NCBI GenBank assembly: GCA_039888615.1
Contig: JBDQQS010000005.1
Source: Flavimaribacter sp039888615
GTDB lineage: Bacteria > Pseudomonadota > Alphaproteobacteria > Rhizobiales > Rhizobiaceae
Length of the DNA: 64,000 nucleotides
Strand: one strand, 5' to 3'
Translations under genes and position numbers: made by a program
The notes under the pieces: generated by a model
Databases searched by the model: none
What the model was told of the DNA's origin: nothing
Seen by the model: only the letters and a program-made list of their open reading frames with translations
Shown here: positions 32,934 to 41,828 of the stretch, in pieces
Layout: each line of letters opens with the position of its first letter
How positions within the stretch are numbered: the first letter of the stretch is position 1

Positions 32934-32959
32934 GGACCGGCCGCACGTTCGGCCGGTCC
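32934..32959 (+). promoter_or_regulatory. Perfect 10-bp stem-loop after the binding-protein gene
   Basis: GGACCGGCCG and CGGCCGGTCC pair fully around a six-base loop, without a T-run. In ABC operons such stems after the binding-protein gene shield its mRNA or attenuate read-through, so that binding protein exceeds membrane parts; that role is inferred here. Confidence 0.65.
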
Positions 32960-33006
32960 ATATGGCGAGCTATTTCGCCTCGGGGACGTAAGCACAGGCT
33001 TTCGAG

Positions 33007-34032
33007 ATGGACGCACTATTACTTCAATTCCTCAACGGACTTGACAAGGGCGGAGCCTACGCGCTGATCGCTCTCGGATTGACGCTGGTCTTTGGAACGC
33101 TGGGCGTGGTGAATTTCGCCCATGGCGCCCTGTTCATGCTGGGCGCGTTCTGCGCCGTCACCTTCAACAAGTTCCTCACGCTTGAAAGCGTGGTTCTCGA
33201 CCCGGAACAGAAAACAGCGTGGGGCACGCCGCTCGAAATTCGCACGCCTTACGTCGAGGCCTGGCTCGGAGATTTCGGCGGCTTTCTGCTGAACTACTCG
33301 GTGCCTGTCTCGATCATTGTCGCGATACCCGTCATGCTTTTGATTGGCGTGGTCATGGAACGCGGCCTGATCAAGTACTTCTACAAGCGGCCGCACGCCG
33401 ACCAGATCCTGGTCACCTTCGGCCTCGCTATCGTCATTCAGGAAATCATCAAGCACTATTTCGGGGCCAATCCGATTCCCCAGGCCGCTCCCGAAATCGT
33501 ATCGGGCAGCGCCGATATCGGCGCCTGGTTCGGACTTGCCGGCACGATCGTCTATCCCTGGTGGCGTCTTGTCTATTTCGGCTTTTCCGTCGTTGTCATC
33601 GGCGCCGTCTTCGCCTTCCTGCAATTCACGACCTACGGCATGGTCGTCAGGGCCGGCATGCGCGACAGCGAGACGGTTGGGCTTTTGGGCATCAACATCC
33701 AGAAACGGTTCACGGTCGTCTTCGGTCTCGCCGCAGTCGTGGCGGGGCTCGCCGGCGTGATGTACACGCCAATCCTGCCGCCCGACTATCACATGGGCAT
33801 GGATTTTCTCGTCCTGTCGTTTGTTGTGGTCGTCGTCGGCGGCATGGGATCTCTGCCTGGCGCTGTTCTTGCAGGCTTCCTGCTTGGCATACTGCAGTCT
33901 TTCGCCTCGATGAACGAGATCAAGAGCATCTTTCCCGGTATCGATCAGATCATCATCTATCTCGTCGCCGTCATCATTTTGCTGACCATGCCGCGCGGCC
34001 TGATGGGACGCGAAGGCGTGATGGAGGACTAG
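33007..34032 (+). CDS. livH: Branched-chain amino-acid ABC permease (LivH type)
   Basis: Inner-membrane channel subunit, 341 residues with about eight helices. LNGLDKGGAYALIALGLTLV then VNFAHGALFMLGAF is the LivH N-terminal signature; the cytoplasmic EAA-like loop is RDSETVGLLGINIQKR, and VGGMGSLPGAVLAGFLLG lies near the C-terminus. Longer than the 300-residue norm because of an inserted loop at residues 60-85. It follows the binding-protein gene after a hairpin and precedes livM by 3 bp. Confidence 0.93.
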   Translation: MDALLLQFLNGLDKGGAYALIALGLTLVFGTLGVVNFAHGALFMLGAFCAVTFNKFLTLESVVLDPEQKTAWGTPLEIRTPYVEAWLGDFGGFLLNYSVPVSIIVAIPVMLLIGVVMERGLIKYFYKRPHADQILVTFGLAIVIQEIIKHYFGANPIPQAAPEIVSGSADIGAWFGLAGTIVYPWWRLVYFGFSVVVIGAVFAFLQFTTYGMVVRAGMRDSETVGLLGINIQKRFTVVFGLAAVVAGLAGVMYTPILPPDYHMGMDFLVLSFVVVVVGGMGSLPGAVLAGFLLGILQSFASMNEIKSIFPGIDQIIIYLVAVIILLTMPRGLMGREGVMED

Positions 34033-34035
34033 ACC

Positions 34036-35181
34036 ATGACAAAGCTACTAGACAGAGAACCCGTCGCGCTCCTGGTCTTTTCAGCCGTCATCCTGCTGAT
34101 GCCGCTCTGGCTGACGCCGCTCGGCGCCAATTATCCTGACTTGCTCCAGAAGTTCGCAATCTTTGCGATTTTCGCCATGGGCTTCAACATCCTGTTCGGC
34201 CTGACCGGATACCTTTCCTTCGGGCATGCGGCGTTTCTCGGCGTCGGCTCATACGCCGCTGTATGGTCCTTTAAGCTCTTCACCATGAACGTGCTGCCCG
34301 CGATCGCCTTCGGCATCCTTTTCTCCGGCATCTTCGCGTTCCTGATCGGTTATGTGAGCCTGCGCCGTTCCGGAATCTACTTCTCGATTCTGACGCTGGC
34401 TTTTGCGCAAATGTGCTACAATCTGGCCTATTCGGTGCTGACGCCGATCACCAACGGCGAAACCGGTCTGCAACTGACCCTGCAGGATCCCCGCATCATC
34501 GACCGTATGTTCGGACCGGCGGGTTCAGGCCTGCCCTCGACGAACGTTTTCGGTCTGTCCATGAGCGGCTATCCCGGCTTCTATTTCTGCGCCGTGATGC
34601 TGATCATCTGCTTCTACATCAGCCGCCGCATCTTCAAGTCTCCCTTCGGGCTGACCCTGCTCGGCATCAAGTCAAACCAGAACCGCATGAATTACACCGG
34701 ATTCAACACGCGGCCCTATACGCAGACGGCCTTCGTCATTTCCGGAATGTTCGCCGGACTCGCTGGCTCGCTGCTGGCGGTGACCGATCCGCTGGCCGGC
34801 GCTGAGCGCATGCAGTGGACGGCTTCCGGCGAGGTCGTTCTGATGACGATCCTCGGCGGCGCAGGGACGCTGATCGGCCCGATGCTGGGCGCCTGGCTGA
34901 TCAAGTATTTCGAAAATATCTTTTCCGCCTTCAACGACGCCACGCTCGAGCAGACCTTTTCTTTCCTGCCCGAGCCGCTGGCGAATGCGGCCGTGGCCAT
35001 TACCGGACTGTTCGTCGGCGAAGGCTGGCACCTCACGCTTGGCGTGCTCTTCATGCTGATCGTCATCTTCCTGCCAGGCGGCATCATGGAAGGCTGGCGC
35101 AGACTGGTGCGCTGGATCGGCGGGGGCGGCGGCGGCAAGGCCAAGACCGAAAGCGCCGCCGTGGCGCAACCGGCGGAATAG
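34036..35181 (+). CDS. livM: Branched-chain amino-acid ABC permease (LivM type)
   Basis: Second channel subunit, 381 residues. FAIFAMGFNILFGLTGYLSFGH near residue 45 is the LivM signature; the coupling loop is LTLLGIKSNQNRMNYTGFN and GGAGTLIGPMLGAWLIK follows. C-terminal tail is Gly/Lys-rich. The start is 3 bp after livH, so coupled translation is likely. It pairs with LivH to form the pore for the two ATPases downstream. Confidence 0.93.
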   Translation: MTKLLDREPVALLVFSAVILLMPLWLTPLGANYPDLLQKFAIFAIFAMGFNILFGLTGYLSFGHAAFLGVGSYAAVWSFKLFTMNVLPAIAFGILFSGIFAFLIGYVSLRRSGIYFSILTLAFAQMCYNLAYSVLTPITNGETGLQLTLQDPRIIDRMFGPAGSGLPSTNVFGLSMSGYPGFYFCAVMLIICFYISRRIFKSPFGLTLLGIKSNQNRMNYTGFNTRPYTQTAFVISGMFAGLAGSLLAVTDPLAGAERMQWTASGEVVLMTILGGAGTLIGPMLGAWLIKYFENIFSAFNDATLEQTFSFLPEPLANAAVAITGLFVGEGWHLTLGVLFMLIVIFLPGGIMEGWRRLVRWIGGGGGGKAKTESAAVAQPAE

Positions 35182-35193
35182 GGAGGAATCGAC

Positions 35194-35955
35194 ATGGTCG
35201 CCAATGCAGTTCTCCACGTCGCCGACGTCCACAAGAATTTCGGTGGTTTGCGCGCGCTCAGCGATGTCGATCTTCGGGTCGACGAGGGCGAGACCCACGC
35301 CATCATCGGGCCGAACGGCGCCGGCAAGTCGACCCTGCTGAACGTCTGCGTCGGGCGCATCAAGCCTGACAAGGGACACGTGGTCTTCGACGGAGAGGTT
35401 CTCGACAGCCATACGCCTTACGAGATCAACCAGCTCGGCGTTTCTCGCGTGTTCCAGACGCCTGAGATCTTTCCGGACCTGTCGCTGCTCGACAATGTCA
35501 TGATCCCGGCCTTTGCAAGCCGCGACGGCGCCTTCAAGCTGCGCCCCTTCAGAAAGCTTCGTCTTGAGGGGGACATTCGCGTCGATGCGGAGAAAAACCT
35601 GGAAGAGGTCGGCCTCGCCGCGTTCAAGGACGCGGAAGCCGGATCTTTGTCGCGCGGCGACAAGCGCAGGCTGGAGCTGGCCATGTGCCTGATCCAGAAG
35701 CCGAAACTTCTGCTGCTCGATGAGCCGACAGCCGGCATGTCACGGCATGACACCAACCGGACGGTCGATCTTCTGAAGACGATCAAACAGCGCGGCATGA
35801 CGAAGGTCATCATCGAGCACGACATGCATGTGGTCTTCTCGCTCGCCGACCGGATATCCGTGCTCGCGCAGGGCCGGATCATTGCCTCCGGCAGGCCGGA
35901 GGAGATCAAGGGCAACCCGGTCGTGCAGGAAGCCTATCTGGGCGGGGCGCATTGA
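35194..35955 (+). CDS. livG: Branched-chain amino-acid ABC ATP-binding protein (LivG type)
   Basis: One of the paired ATPases, 253 residues. Walker A is GPNGAGKSTLLN, signature LSRGDKRRLELAM (an SRGDK variant in place of S-x-GDK/Q, common in HAAT-family LivG-like proteins of urea/amide importers), Walker B KLLLLDEPTAGMSRHD, and H-loop IIEHDMHVVF. The GVSRVFQTPEIFPDLSLLDN Q-loop region is typical. Translation probably couples with livM. The signature variant hints at amide or urea-like cargo more than leucine, but that is weak evidence. Confidence 0.93.
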   Translation: MVANAVLHVADVHKNFGGLRALSDVDLRVDEGETHAIIGPNGAGKSTLLNVCVGRIKPDKGHVVFDGEVLDSHTPYEINQLGVSRVFQTPEIFPDLSLLDNVMIPAFASRDGAFKLRPFRKLRLEGDIRVDAEKNLEEVGLAAFKDAEAGSLSRGDKRRLELAMCLIQKPKLLLLDEPTAGMSRHDTNRTVDLLKTIKQRGMTKVIIEHDMHVVFSLADRISVLAQGRIIASGRPEEIKGNPVVQEAYLGGAH

Positions 35956-36010
35956 CATGTTGACGAGAACAGATACCAATGAGACCCAGTTCCAGGGGAC
36001 GGAAGTTTCA

Positions 36011-36730
36011 ATGTCGGAAACCCGCCAGTCTTTTTTCATCGTCAGGGACATACATTCCTACTACGGCGAATCCTACATCGTTCAGGGCATTTCGCTTGAA
36101 CTGAACGAGGGCGAGATTCTCGCATTGCTCGGCCGCAACGGCGCCGGAAAAACCTCGACATTGCGCACCATCGCCAGGGTTGACGACCCGGCCTTGCAGC
36201 GCGGCGAAATCTATCTCAACGGCGTAAGTCTTCACGACAAGAAGGCCTGGCAGGCGGCCCAGCTCGGCATCCAGCTCGTTCCCGAGGACCGGCGCATCAT
36301 TGGCGGTCTGACGGTCGAGGAAAACCTGGTCCTTTCACAGGTCGCAGAGCCAAAGGGCTGGGAGCTCGAACGCATATACGAGCATTTCCCTCGGCTGGCC
36401 GAAAGACGCACGCAGATCGGCACCACCCTGTCCGGTGGCGAGCAGCAGATGCTCGCCGTCGCCCGCGCGCTGGCCCGCGAGGTCAAGCTGCTTCTTCTCG
36501 ACGAACCCTATGAAGGTCTGGCTCCCGTCATCGTCCAGGAGATCGAATCCATCGTGCGGCAGATCAAGGAACTGGGCATCACGACCATCATCGTCGAACA
36601 GAACGCCGTGGCGGCCCTCAAGCTTGCCGACAAGGCGGTGATCGTCGATATGGGAGAAGTGGTCTTTTCCGGCAGCGCGCGCGAGGTTCTCGACAATGAG
36701 GAACTGCGCAACGAATATCTGGCGATCTGA
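36011..36730 (+). CDS. livF: Branched-chain amino-acid ABC ATP-binding protein (LivF type)
   Basis: Second ATPase of the importer, 239 residues from the ATG at 36011, which has GGGGACGGAAG upstream; an in-frame ATG at 35957, one base after the livG stop, would add 18 unconserved residues. Walker A LLGRNGAGKTSTLRTI, signature TLSGGEQQMLAVARALA, Walker B LLLLDEPYEGLAP, and the LivF-specific ARVDDPALQRGEIYLNGVSL stretch. Ends the five-gene operon; 207 bp without a recognised gene follows before the cytochrome gene on the other strand. Confidence 0.92.
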   Translation: MSETRQSFFIVRDIHSYYGESYIVQGISLELNEGEILALLGRNGAGKTSTLRTIARVDDPALQRGEIYLNGVSLHDKKAWQAAQLGIQLVPEDRRIIGGLTVEENLVLSQVAEPKGWELERIYEHFPRLAERRTQIGTTLSGGEQQMLAVARALAREVKLLLLDEPYEGLAPVIVQEIESIVRQIKELGITTIIVEQNAVAALKLADKAVIVDMGEVVFSGSAREVLDNEELRNEYLAI

Positions 36731-36937
36731 CCGGAAATAGATCGGAAGGATAGGTCCGGAGGCTAAGGAATACTGCGATCGAAGTCGCGCCATGAGGTGC
36801 GCGTCGACATAGTCGCCGCGGCGACAGGCGTAACTCCTGATCGTGCTTTCCATTTCCTGCGGGCCGACCGGAATTTAAGCCGCGACCTCGCATCTTTCTC
36901 ATACGGGATCTTTGGCATTGAGCGTTAGCTCAGCCGG

Positions 36938-37267
36938 TCAGTCAAGATCCGGGACTTTCGCAGTGATCTCTATCATCGAGAACCAGCGCGCGAGGTCCGC
37001 GATGTCCTCGTCGGTGAGGTCGGCGGCGATAATCGACATCTGCTCATGCTGTCGTTCGCCGCTTCTGAATGCCTTGAGCTGGGACGTCAGATAGGCCGCG
37101 TTTTCACCCGCGATATGCGGAGCGTTCGGGGCGACGGCTATTCCGTCCGGGCCGTGGCATGGCGTGCATGCCATTGCTTTGTCACGACCGGCGGCGGCGT
37201 CCTGCGCCTCCGCCGATGAACATAGGCAGGCCAGCAACAGCAGGCCTGCCTGAAACGATCTAGTCAC
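36938..37267 (-). CDS. Periplasmic c-type cytochrome
   Basis: 109 residues with GTG start at 37267, overlapping the end of the upstream dehydrogenase gene by 8 bases. Signal peptide FQAGLLLLACLCSSAEAQ. The haem site is CTPCH near residue 35, the distal ligand is likely Met in HEQMSIIAADL, so a class I monohaem cytochrome. The gene order indicates it accepts electrons from the quinoprotein sugar dehydrogenase and passes them on to the terminal oxidase chain. The longer in-frame reading upstream is inside the dehydrogenase gene and not real. Confidence 0.85.
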   Translation of the reverse strand: MTRSFQAGLLLLACLCSSAEAQDAAAGRDKAMACTPCHGPDGIAVAPNAPHIAGENAAYLTSQLKAFRSGERQHEQMSIIAADLTDEDIADLARWFSMIEITAKVPDLD

Positions 37268-38378
37268 CAAAGGTGATCCGGTAGATGACGTTGGCGAAAT
37301 CGTCGGAGACGATGAGGGAACCGTCGGGCAGTTCCTCGATATCGACCGGCCGGCCAACGGCCGCGCCTCCATCGAGCCATCCTTCAGCGAACACCTCCGT
37401 GCCAGTCGCGTTTCCGTCATCATCGAATTTCACGCGCATGATGCGATAGCCGTCCGGCACGGTTCTGTTCCAGGAACCGTGCTGGGCGACGAAGGCGTCA
37501 TTCATGTACTCGCCCGGAAACATGTCGCCTTCATAGAATTCGATTCCGAGATTGGCGGTGTGCGCGCCGAAGTCGATCACGGGCGGTGTTAAAGGCACTG
37601 GCGGCTCCTTGTCTTCGAACCCGCTAAGTTTCGTGTCCTGTCCGCCAACATAGGGAAAGCCGAAATTCTGACCGATTTCGGTGACGACGTTGAGTTCGTC
37701 CGCCGGAATATTGTCGCCCATACCGTCGGCGCCATTGTCTGTAAACCAGAGCTGGCCCGTCTTCGGATGCCAGTCGAAACCGACGGAATTTCGGACGCCG
37801 TCAGCGACGACTTCCCAGTTGGATCCGTCCGGGTCCATCCGCACGATCTTGCCGGTATTGGCGGTGAGTTCGCAAATATTGCAGGGCGCGCCAAGGGATA
37901 CGTAAAGCTTTCGATCTGGCCCGAAGCCGATGTAGCGCCAGCCGTGCAGAAACTCGCTGGTCATGTTTTCATTGATCGGAATCAGCGGATCCAGCGGCAA
38001 CGCAGTGTCGAATTCCGCAGGCACGGGCCACATGGCGATCTTGTCCTGCATGCCGACATAGAGCATCGAATCCTGCATGGCGACGCCGTTGGGCACATTA
38101 AGCCCGTTGACCCGTTCGCGAACTTCGTCTGCGACACCGTCGCGATTGTTGTCGACCATGGAATAGATGTGGCCGTGTCGCGACCCGACATAGATCACGC
38201 CGTTCGGTTTACCCACTTCGATTTCGCGTGGCTTGGGCATTTCGGCAAAGATCGAAATCTTGAATCCGTCCGGTAACCTGATCTTCGAAAGAACGCCCGA
38301 ATAGTCCGTATCCGTGGCCATAGCTGGCGCGGAAAGCGTAGCGACCAGCGCCACGCTGCACAACAGTTTCGCGTACAT
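37260..38378 (-). CDS. PQQ-dependent sugar dehydrogenase (sorbosone dehydrogenase type)
   Basis: Periplasmic quinoprotein of the soluble aldose/sorbosone dehydrogenase family, about 372 residues. A signal peptide (MYAKLLCSVALVATLSAPAM) is followed by a six-bladed beta-propeller: KISIFAEMPKPREIEVGK, YVGSRHGHIYSMVDNNRDGV, NGVAMQDSMLYVGMQDKI, GFDWHPKTGQLWFTDNGADG, and FVAQHGSWNRTVPDGYRI with the His-Gly-Ser-Trp typical of the family. GGGAGGAGTTTAC precedes the chosen ATG at 38378. Substrate not set. Coupled to the cytochrome gene and divergent from a flavoprotein oxidase. Confidence 0.9.
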   Translation of the reverse strand: MYAKLLCSVALVATLSAPAMATDTDYSGVLSKIRLPDGFKISIFAEMPKPREIEVGKPNGVIYVGSRHGHIYSMVDNNRDGVADEVRERVNGLNVPNGVAMQDSMLYVGMQDKIAMWPVPAEFDTALPLDPLIPINENMTSEFLHGWRYIGFGPDRKLYVSLGAPCNICELTANTGKIVRMDPDGSNWEVVADGVRNSVGFDWHPKTGQLWFTDNGADGMGDNIPADELNVVTEIGQNFGFPYVGGQDTKLSGFEDKEPPVPLTPPVIDFGAHTANLGIEFYEGDMFPGEYMNDAFVAQHGSWNRTVPDGYRIMRVKFDDDGNATGTEVFAEGWLDGGAAVGRPVDIEELPDGSLIVSDDFANVIYRITFGD

Positions 38379-38558
38379 GTAAACTCCTCCCAAGAATTAC
38401 CATGCGCTTCAAACTATACGTGTATCGCGAGAGAAAGTGCAAGCTTATGTTGGGCTTTGCGCGATTAACGAAGAATGTGTGCTTTCGGATATATTGATTG
38501 TGTCGAGGCGTTACCATGGTAGCTTGCGGGAATCTGTTCGCCCGTGAAAGGAAAATCC

Positions 38559-40298
38559 ATGCGCCTAACACGCAGAACCCTCATGAACTGCGTTGCGAGC
38601 CTGTCGGGCGCTTCAGCGCTCGGGCTCCTGCCGGCGATGGCGTCCGAATGGCCGGAGCCGGACGCCTGGGACGCGCTTTCCAAGGCGGTTGGCGGCCGGC
38701 TGCTGCCGGTGCCGTCGCCGTATGAAGCCTGCGCGATCGACCCCGCTGGCGAAGACTGTTCGACAATGCTCGCAAATTTGAAGAATCCGTTTTTCGCCCA
38801 GCGTCACGCCGGCGCCACTCAGACGAACGGATGGCTCGACGCATGGAAAACGGTCGTCAGTCCCTATGCGGTCGCCGCGAACTCGGCGAAGGACATCGCA
38901 GCTGCGGTCAACTTCGCCCGTGACAACGGGGTCAAACTGGTCGTCAAGGGCGCCGGACATGACTATCTAGGCCGCAACTGCGCGCCCGATTCCCTGCTGG
39001 TCTGGACCGTGCACATGCGGGACGTGACATTCATCAAGAGCTTCAAACCGGAAGGCGCGTCGAAAGACGTCGAGGCTCTGCCGGCGATCAGCGCCGAAGC
39101 CGGCGCGCTCTGGGTCGACGTTTACCAGGCGGCAAGCGCCAACGGCCGCTATGTTCAGGGCGGCGGCTGCACCAGCGTCGGCGCCGCCGGAGGCTTCGTC
39201 CAGGGCGGCGGTTACGGCAGTTTCTCCAAACGATTTGGATCAGGCGCCGGCGGCGTGCTGCAATATGAGGTCGTGACCGCGGACGGTGAAATACTGACGG
39301 CGAACGCCCACCAGAACGAGGATCTGTTCTGGGCGCTGCGCGGTGGAGGCGGCTCCACCTTCGGCATCGTCACGAAGGTGTTCTACCGCACCCATGACAT
39401 GCCTGAAATCATGGGTCTCGTGCAGGGCAGTCTGAAGGCTGACGGAGACCTTGCCTTTCACCAGCTCTTGAAGCTGCTGTTCGACTTCTTTCCCGATCAT
39501 CTGAACAATCCCCACTGGGGCGAACAGATCAGGGTCAATCCGGACAACTCCGTCGACATCTTCATGACGTGGCTCGATATGAGCGTCGAGGAGGCGAAAG
39601 CCGTCTGGCGGCCGCTGCTTGACAAACTCGCGCACCATCCAGACTTGTTCACAAGCGAAATGGCCTATCAAAGCCATCCCTTCAAGGATCTCTGGAATAT
39701 CGACTACTGGAAAGAAACAGACCCGGATTTCATCGTCATCGACGAACTGCCGGGCGCAGTGCCCGGTCATTTCTGGTGGAAATCGAACAGCGGAGAAGCG
39801 GCCGCTTTCATCGACGCCTACCAGTCGCGCTGGATCCCTCTGAAGCTCTTCGATAATCCAAGTAAACTCGCGACGCTGTTCCTGCAGGCGTCGCGCTTCG
39901 CAAGCCTGAGCCTGCATGTCAACAAGGGGCTGGCCGGCGTTCCGGCGGACGTGATGGAGCGCGAGAGGGAGACGGCCATTCACCCGGCCGCGCTGGAAGC
40001 CGGCGCCCTGGTCATTTCCGCCACGCGCCAATCCGGGCGCTATCCGGACATGCCGGACCATGAACCCGATATCGACAGTGGACGCGAAAAGGCCCGCCGC
40101 ATCTCATCCGCCATGGAATTGCTGCGCGAAGCCACGCCGGGAGGCGGCGCATATCTCAACGAATGCGACTATTTCGAAGCGGGCTGGAAACAGGCGCTAT
40201 ACGGACCGCACTACGGCCGACTGCTTGCAATCAAGCGCAAATACGATCCGGAAAACGTGTTTCGGGTGCATCACGGCGTCGGCAGCGATCTGGTCTGA
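38559..40298 (+). CDS. FAD-linked oxidoreductase (berberine-bridge-enzyme type)
   Basis: About 579 residues with a twin-arginine signal (LTRRTLMNCVASLSGASALG). The FAD-binding-4 domain has VKGAGHDYLGRNCAPDSLLV, whose His is a candidate for covalent 8-alpha attachment, and YVQGGGCTSVGAAGGFVQGG, whose Cys matches the second (6-S-cysteinyl) attachment site, so bicovalent flavin is likely. The C-terminus is a BBE domain (ECDYFEAGWKQALYGPHYGR). Likely an exported alcohol, sugar or oligosaccharide oxidase. Start ATG at 38559 follows AAAGGAAAATCC; a GTG five codons earlier is an alternative. Divergent from the sugar dehydrogenase/cytochrome pair, perhaps one periplasmic oxidation module. Confidence 0.88.
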   Translation: MRLTRRTLMNCVASLSGASALGLLPAMASEWPEPDAWDALSKAVGGRLLPVPSPYEACAIDPAGEDCSTMLANLKNPFFAQRHAGATQTNGWLDAWKTVVSPYAVAANSAKDIAAAVNFARDNGVKLVVKGAGHDYLGRNCAPDSLLVWTVHMRDVTFIKSFKPEGASKDVEALPAISAEAGALWVDVYQAASANGRYVQGGGCTSVGAAGGFVQGGGYGSFSKRFGSGAGGVLQYEVVTADGEILTANAHQNEDLFWALRGGGGSTFGIVTKVFYRTHDMPEIMGLVQGSLKADGDLAFHQLLKLLFDFFPDHLNNPHWGEQIRVNPDNSVDIFMTWLDMSVEEAKAVWRPLLDKLAHHPDLFTSEMAYQSHPFKDLWNIDYWKETDPDFIVIDELPGAVPGHFWWKSNSGEAAAFIDAYQSRWIPLKLFDNPSKLATLFLQASRFASLSLHVNKGLAGVPADVMERERETAIHPAALEAGALVISATRQSGRYPDMPDHEPDIDSGREKARRISSAMELLREATPGGGAYLNECDYFEAGWKQALYGPHYGRLLAIKRKYDPENVFRVHHGVGSDLV

Positions 40299-40313
40299 GA
40301 AAGCCAAAACGCG

Positions 40314-41366
40314 TCATCCCGCGGCTGAAATGCCCTTGCGGTTGTCCAAAAGTCGCCATACCGGCTGGTCCGGCATGCCGGAAATCGACTTTTCGCCGAT
40401 ATTCTCGAGTTCGAACTGCTCGCTGAGGGCGCGCGCCATTTCGTCCTGGACACTAATCTGCATCGGGTCGGAGAAACTCTGAAGCATGGTGGCGTGATTC
40501 ACCGCCGGACCGAAAATATCGTAGACATATTTCTGAATGCCGACGACGGAGCCGACAACGGAGCCGGTGCCGAGCCCGATGCGGCATTGCCATTGGTGCG
40601 GATGGCTGGCGTTGCGCCGCTCCAGATAACGCACGAAACGGATTGCGGCGTTGGCCGTGGCGCGGGCATGGTCAGGCGTCGGATCGGGCAGTCCCGCGAC
40701 CGTGATGTAGGCGTCGCCGATCGTCTTGATGCGCTCGCAGCCGAACTGCTCGCCGATCCGGTCGAATGAGCTGTAAATGTCGTTGAGTTCGGTCACGGTA
40801 ACGCTGGGGTCGAGCGTCGTCACGGTTTCCGAAAAGCCGACGAAATCCAGCATCAATACCGAAACGGGTTCGTAGAGCTGCGGCGTGACCACCCCGAAGG
40901 TCTTGTATTCCTCGTAGACGGAGCGCGGCATCAGGTTGAGCAGCAGCTTTTCGACCTGCTCCTTCTCGCGCTTGATCTCGCGGGTATTGCGCTCGACCAT
41001 CATCGAATAGGAATCGATCATCGATTCCAGTTCCCGTATGCGGGTGATGTTCTGGCAAACGAGCACGGCGATTTCAGGCTCGCGATCCTCGGTCGCGGTG
41101 AAATCCAGAGCGATCACCATGGTTCGCCGCTTCTTCTTGAACTTGACCTCGGTCGTGTAGCGGCCCGTCTCGTTCAGGCTCTTGTTCAGTTCCTCGACGT
41201 CGAAATCGGTGAATATGTCCTGCAAAGTCGCCGGGCCGTTCGGGTTGCCGAACCATTCCTCGAATGTGTCGTTGTGGAAATGAAACTGCAGGGTTTTCCT
41301 GCCAAGCAGGGCGACCCCGACTCCGATGGCGCGCAGCAGCTGTTCGTTGATGGCTTCGATTGACAT
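40314..41366 (-). CDS. PAS-type class III nucleotidyl cyclase
   Basis: 350 residues. A PAS-like sensor at about 1-120 precedes a coiled signalling helix (LESMIDSYSMMVERNTREIK) and a class III cyclase domain at about 170-345. Metal-binding Asp residues are in SVLMLDFVGFSETV and IKTIGDAYITVAG, and the K in ERIKTIGD is present. The conserved transition-state Arg of the V-N-x-A-x-R-M motif is replaced: here VNHATMLQ, Met near residue 294. Activity may therefore be weak, altered or dependent on a partner. The gene begins 3 bp after the truncated-haemoglobin stop, so the globin may regulate it. AC or GC specificity cannot be decided. Confidence 0.88.
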   Translation of the reverse strand: MSIEAINEQLLRAIGVGVALLGRKTLQFHFHNDTFEEWFGNPNGPATLQDIFTDFDVEELNKSLNETGRYTTEVKFKKKRRTMVIALDFTATEDREPEIAVLVCQNITRIRELESMIDSYSMMVERNTREIKREKEQVEKLLLNLMPRSVYEEYKTFGVVTPQLYEPVSVLMLDFVGFSETVTTLDPSVTVTELNDIYSSFDRIGEQFGCERIKTIGDAYITVAGLPDPTPDHARATANAAIRFVRYLERRNASHPHQWQCRIGLGTGSVVGSVVGIQKYVYDIFGPAVNHATMLQSFSDPMQISVQDEMARALSEQFELENIGEKSISGMPDQPVWRLLDNRKGISAAG

Positions 41367-41369
41367 TGA

Positions 41370-41729
41370 CTAATCCACAATCAGTTCTCTACGCGCCTCG
41401 ATAGCTTCGAGAGCAATCCGGACATCCGCCGGTTCAAAACCGTGATTGGCGAGCGTCTCCTCCAATACGGCTTTCAGTTCGTCGAAATGGGCGTTGGTGA
41501 TGTCCAGATTTCTGTGGAACTGGCGGAGCTGCACGTCCGAATAGGACGCCGGTCCGCCGAGCAGCGACGATATGAACTTGGTCTGGTGGTCCACCATGCG
41601 CGACATGTCGATATCGTCGAAGAACGGGCCGATCTCGTCGCTGTCGAGCAGAGTGTCGTAAAAAGCCAGGACCACCTTGCTTACGCTTGAGAATCCACCG
41701 TACTTCTCAAAAAGCGTTTTGTCAGACAT
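41370..41729 (-). CDS. Truncated haemoglobin, group I
   Basis: 119-residue 2-on-2 globin that binds haem and small gases. Group I marks: LFEKYGGFSSVSKVVLAFYD with the B10 Tyr, PFFDDIDMSRMVDHQTKFIS, the GGP turn at the end of helix E, and the proximal His in DITNAHFDELK near residue 80. It is the first gene of a pair with a cyclase 3 bp downstream, which suggests a gas- or redox-linked sensing unit. Start 41729, 99 bp before the metA stop on the same strand, so possibly part of a longer transcript from the metA operon. Confidence 0.92.
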   Translation of the reverse strand: MSDKTLFEKYGGFSSVSKVVLAFYDTLLDSDEIGPFFDDIDMSRMVDHQTKFISSLLGGPASYSDVQLRQFHRNLDITNAHFDELKAVLEETLANHGFEPADVRIALEAIEARRELIVD

Positions 41730-41828
41730 TCTTCCGGTGCCTTTGCTCGATGGCCAAAGTCAGTTGCCGCGTTGCGGATGGAAGCACATCCGCCAATCAC
41801 GTCAACAGTTTCCACCACAACCGCTTGG

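Noticed and set aside
36731..36937. tRNA or small gene in the gap after livF
   Set aside because: No cloverleaf or convincing ORF; minus-strand readings are shadows. It holds nothing I can name.
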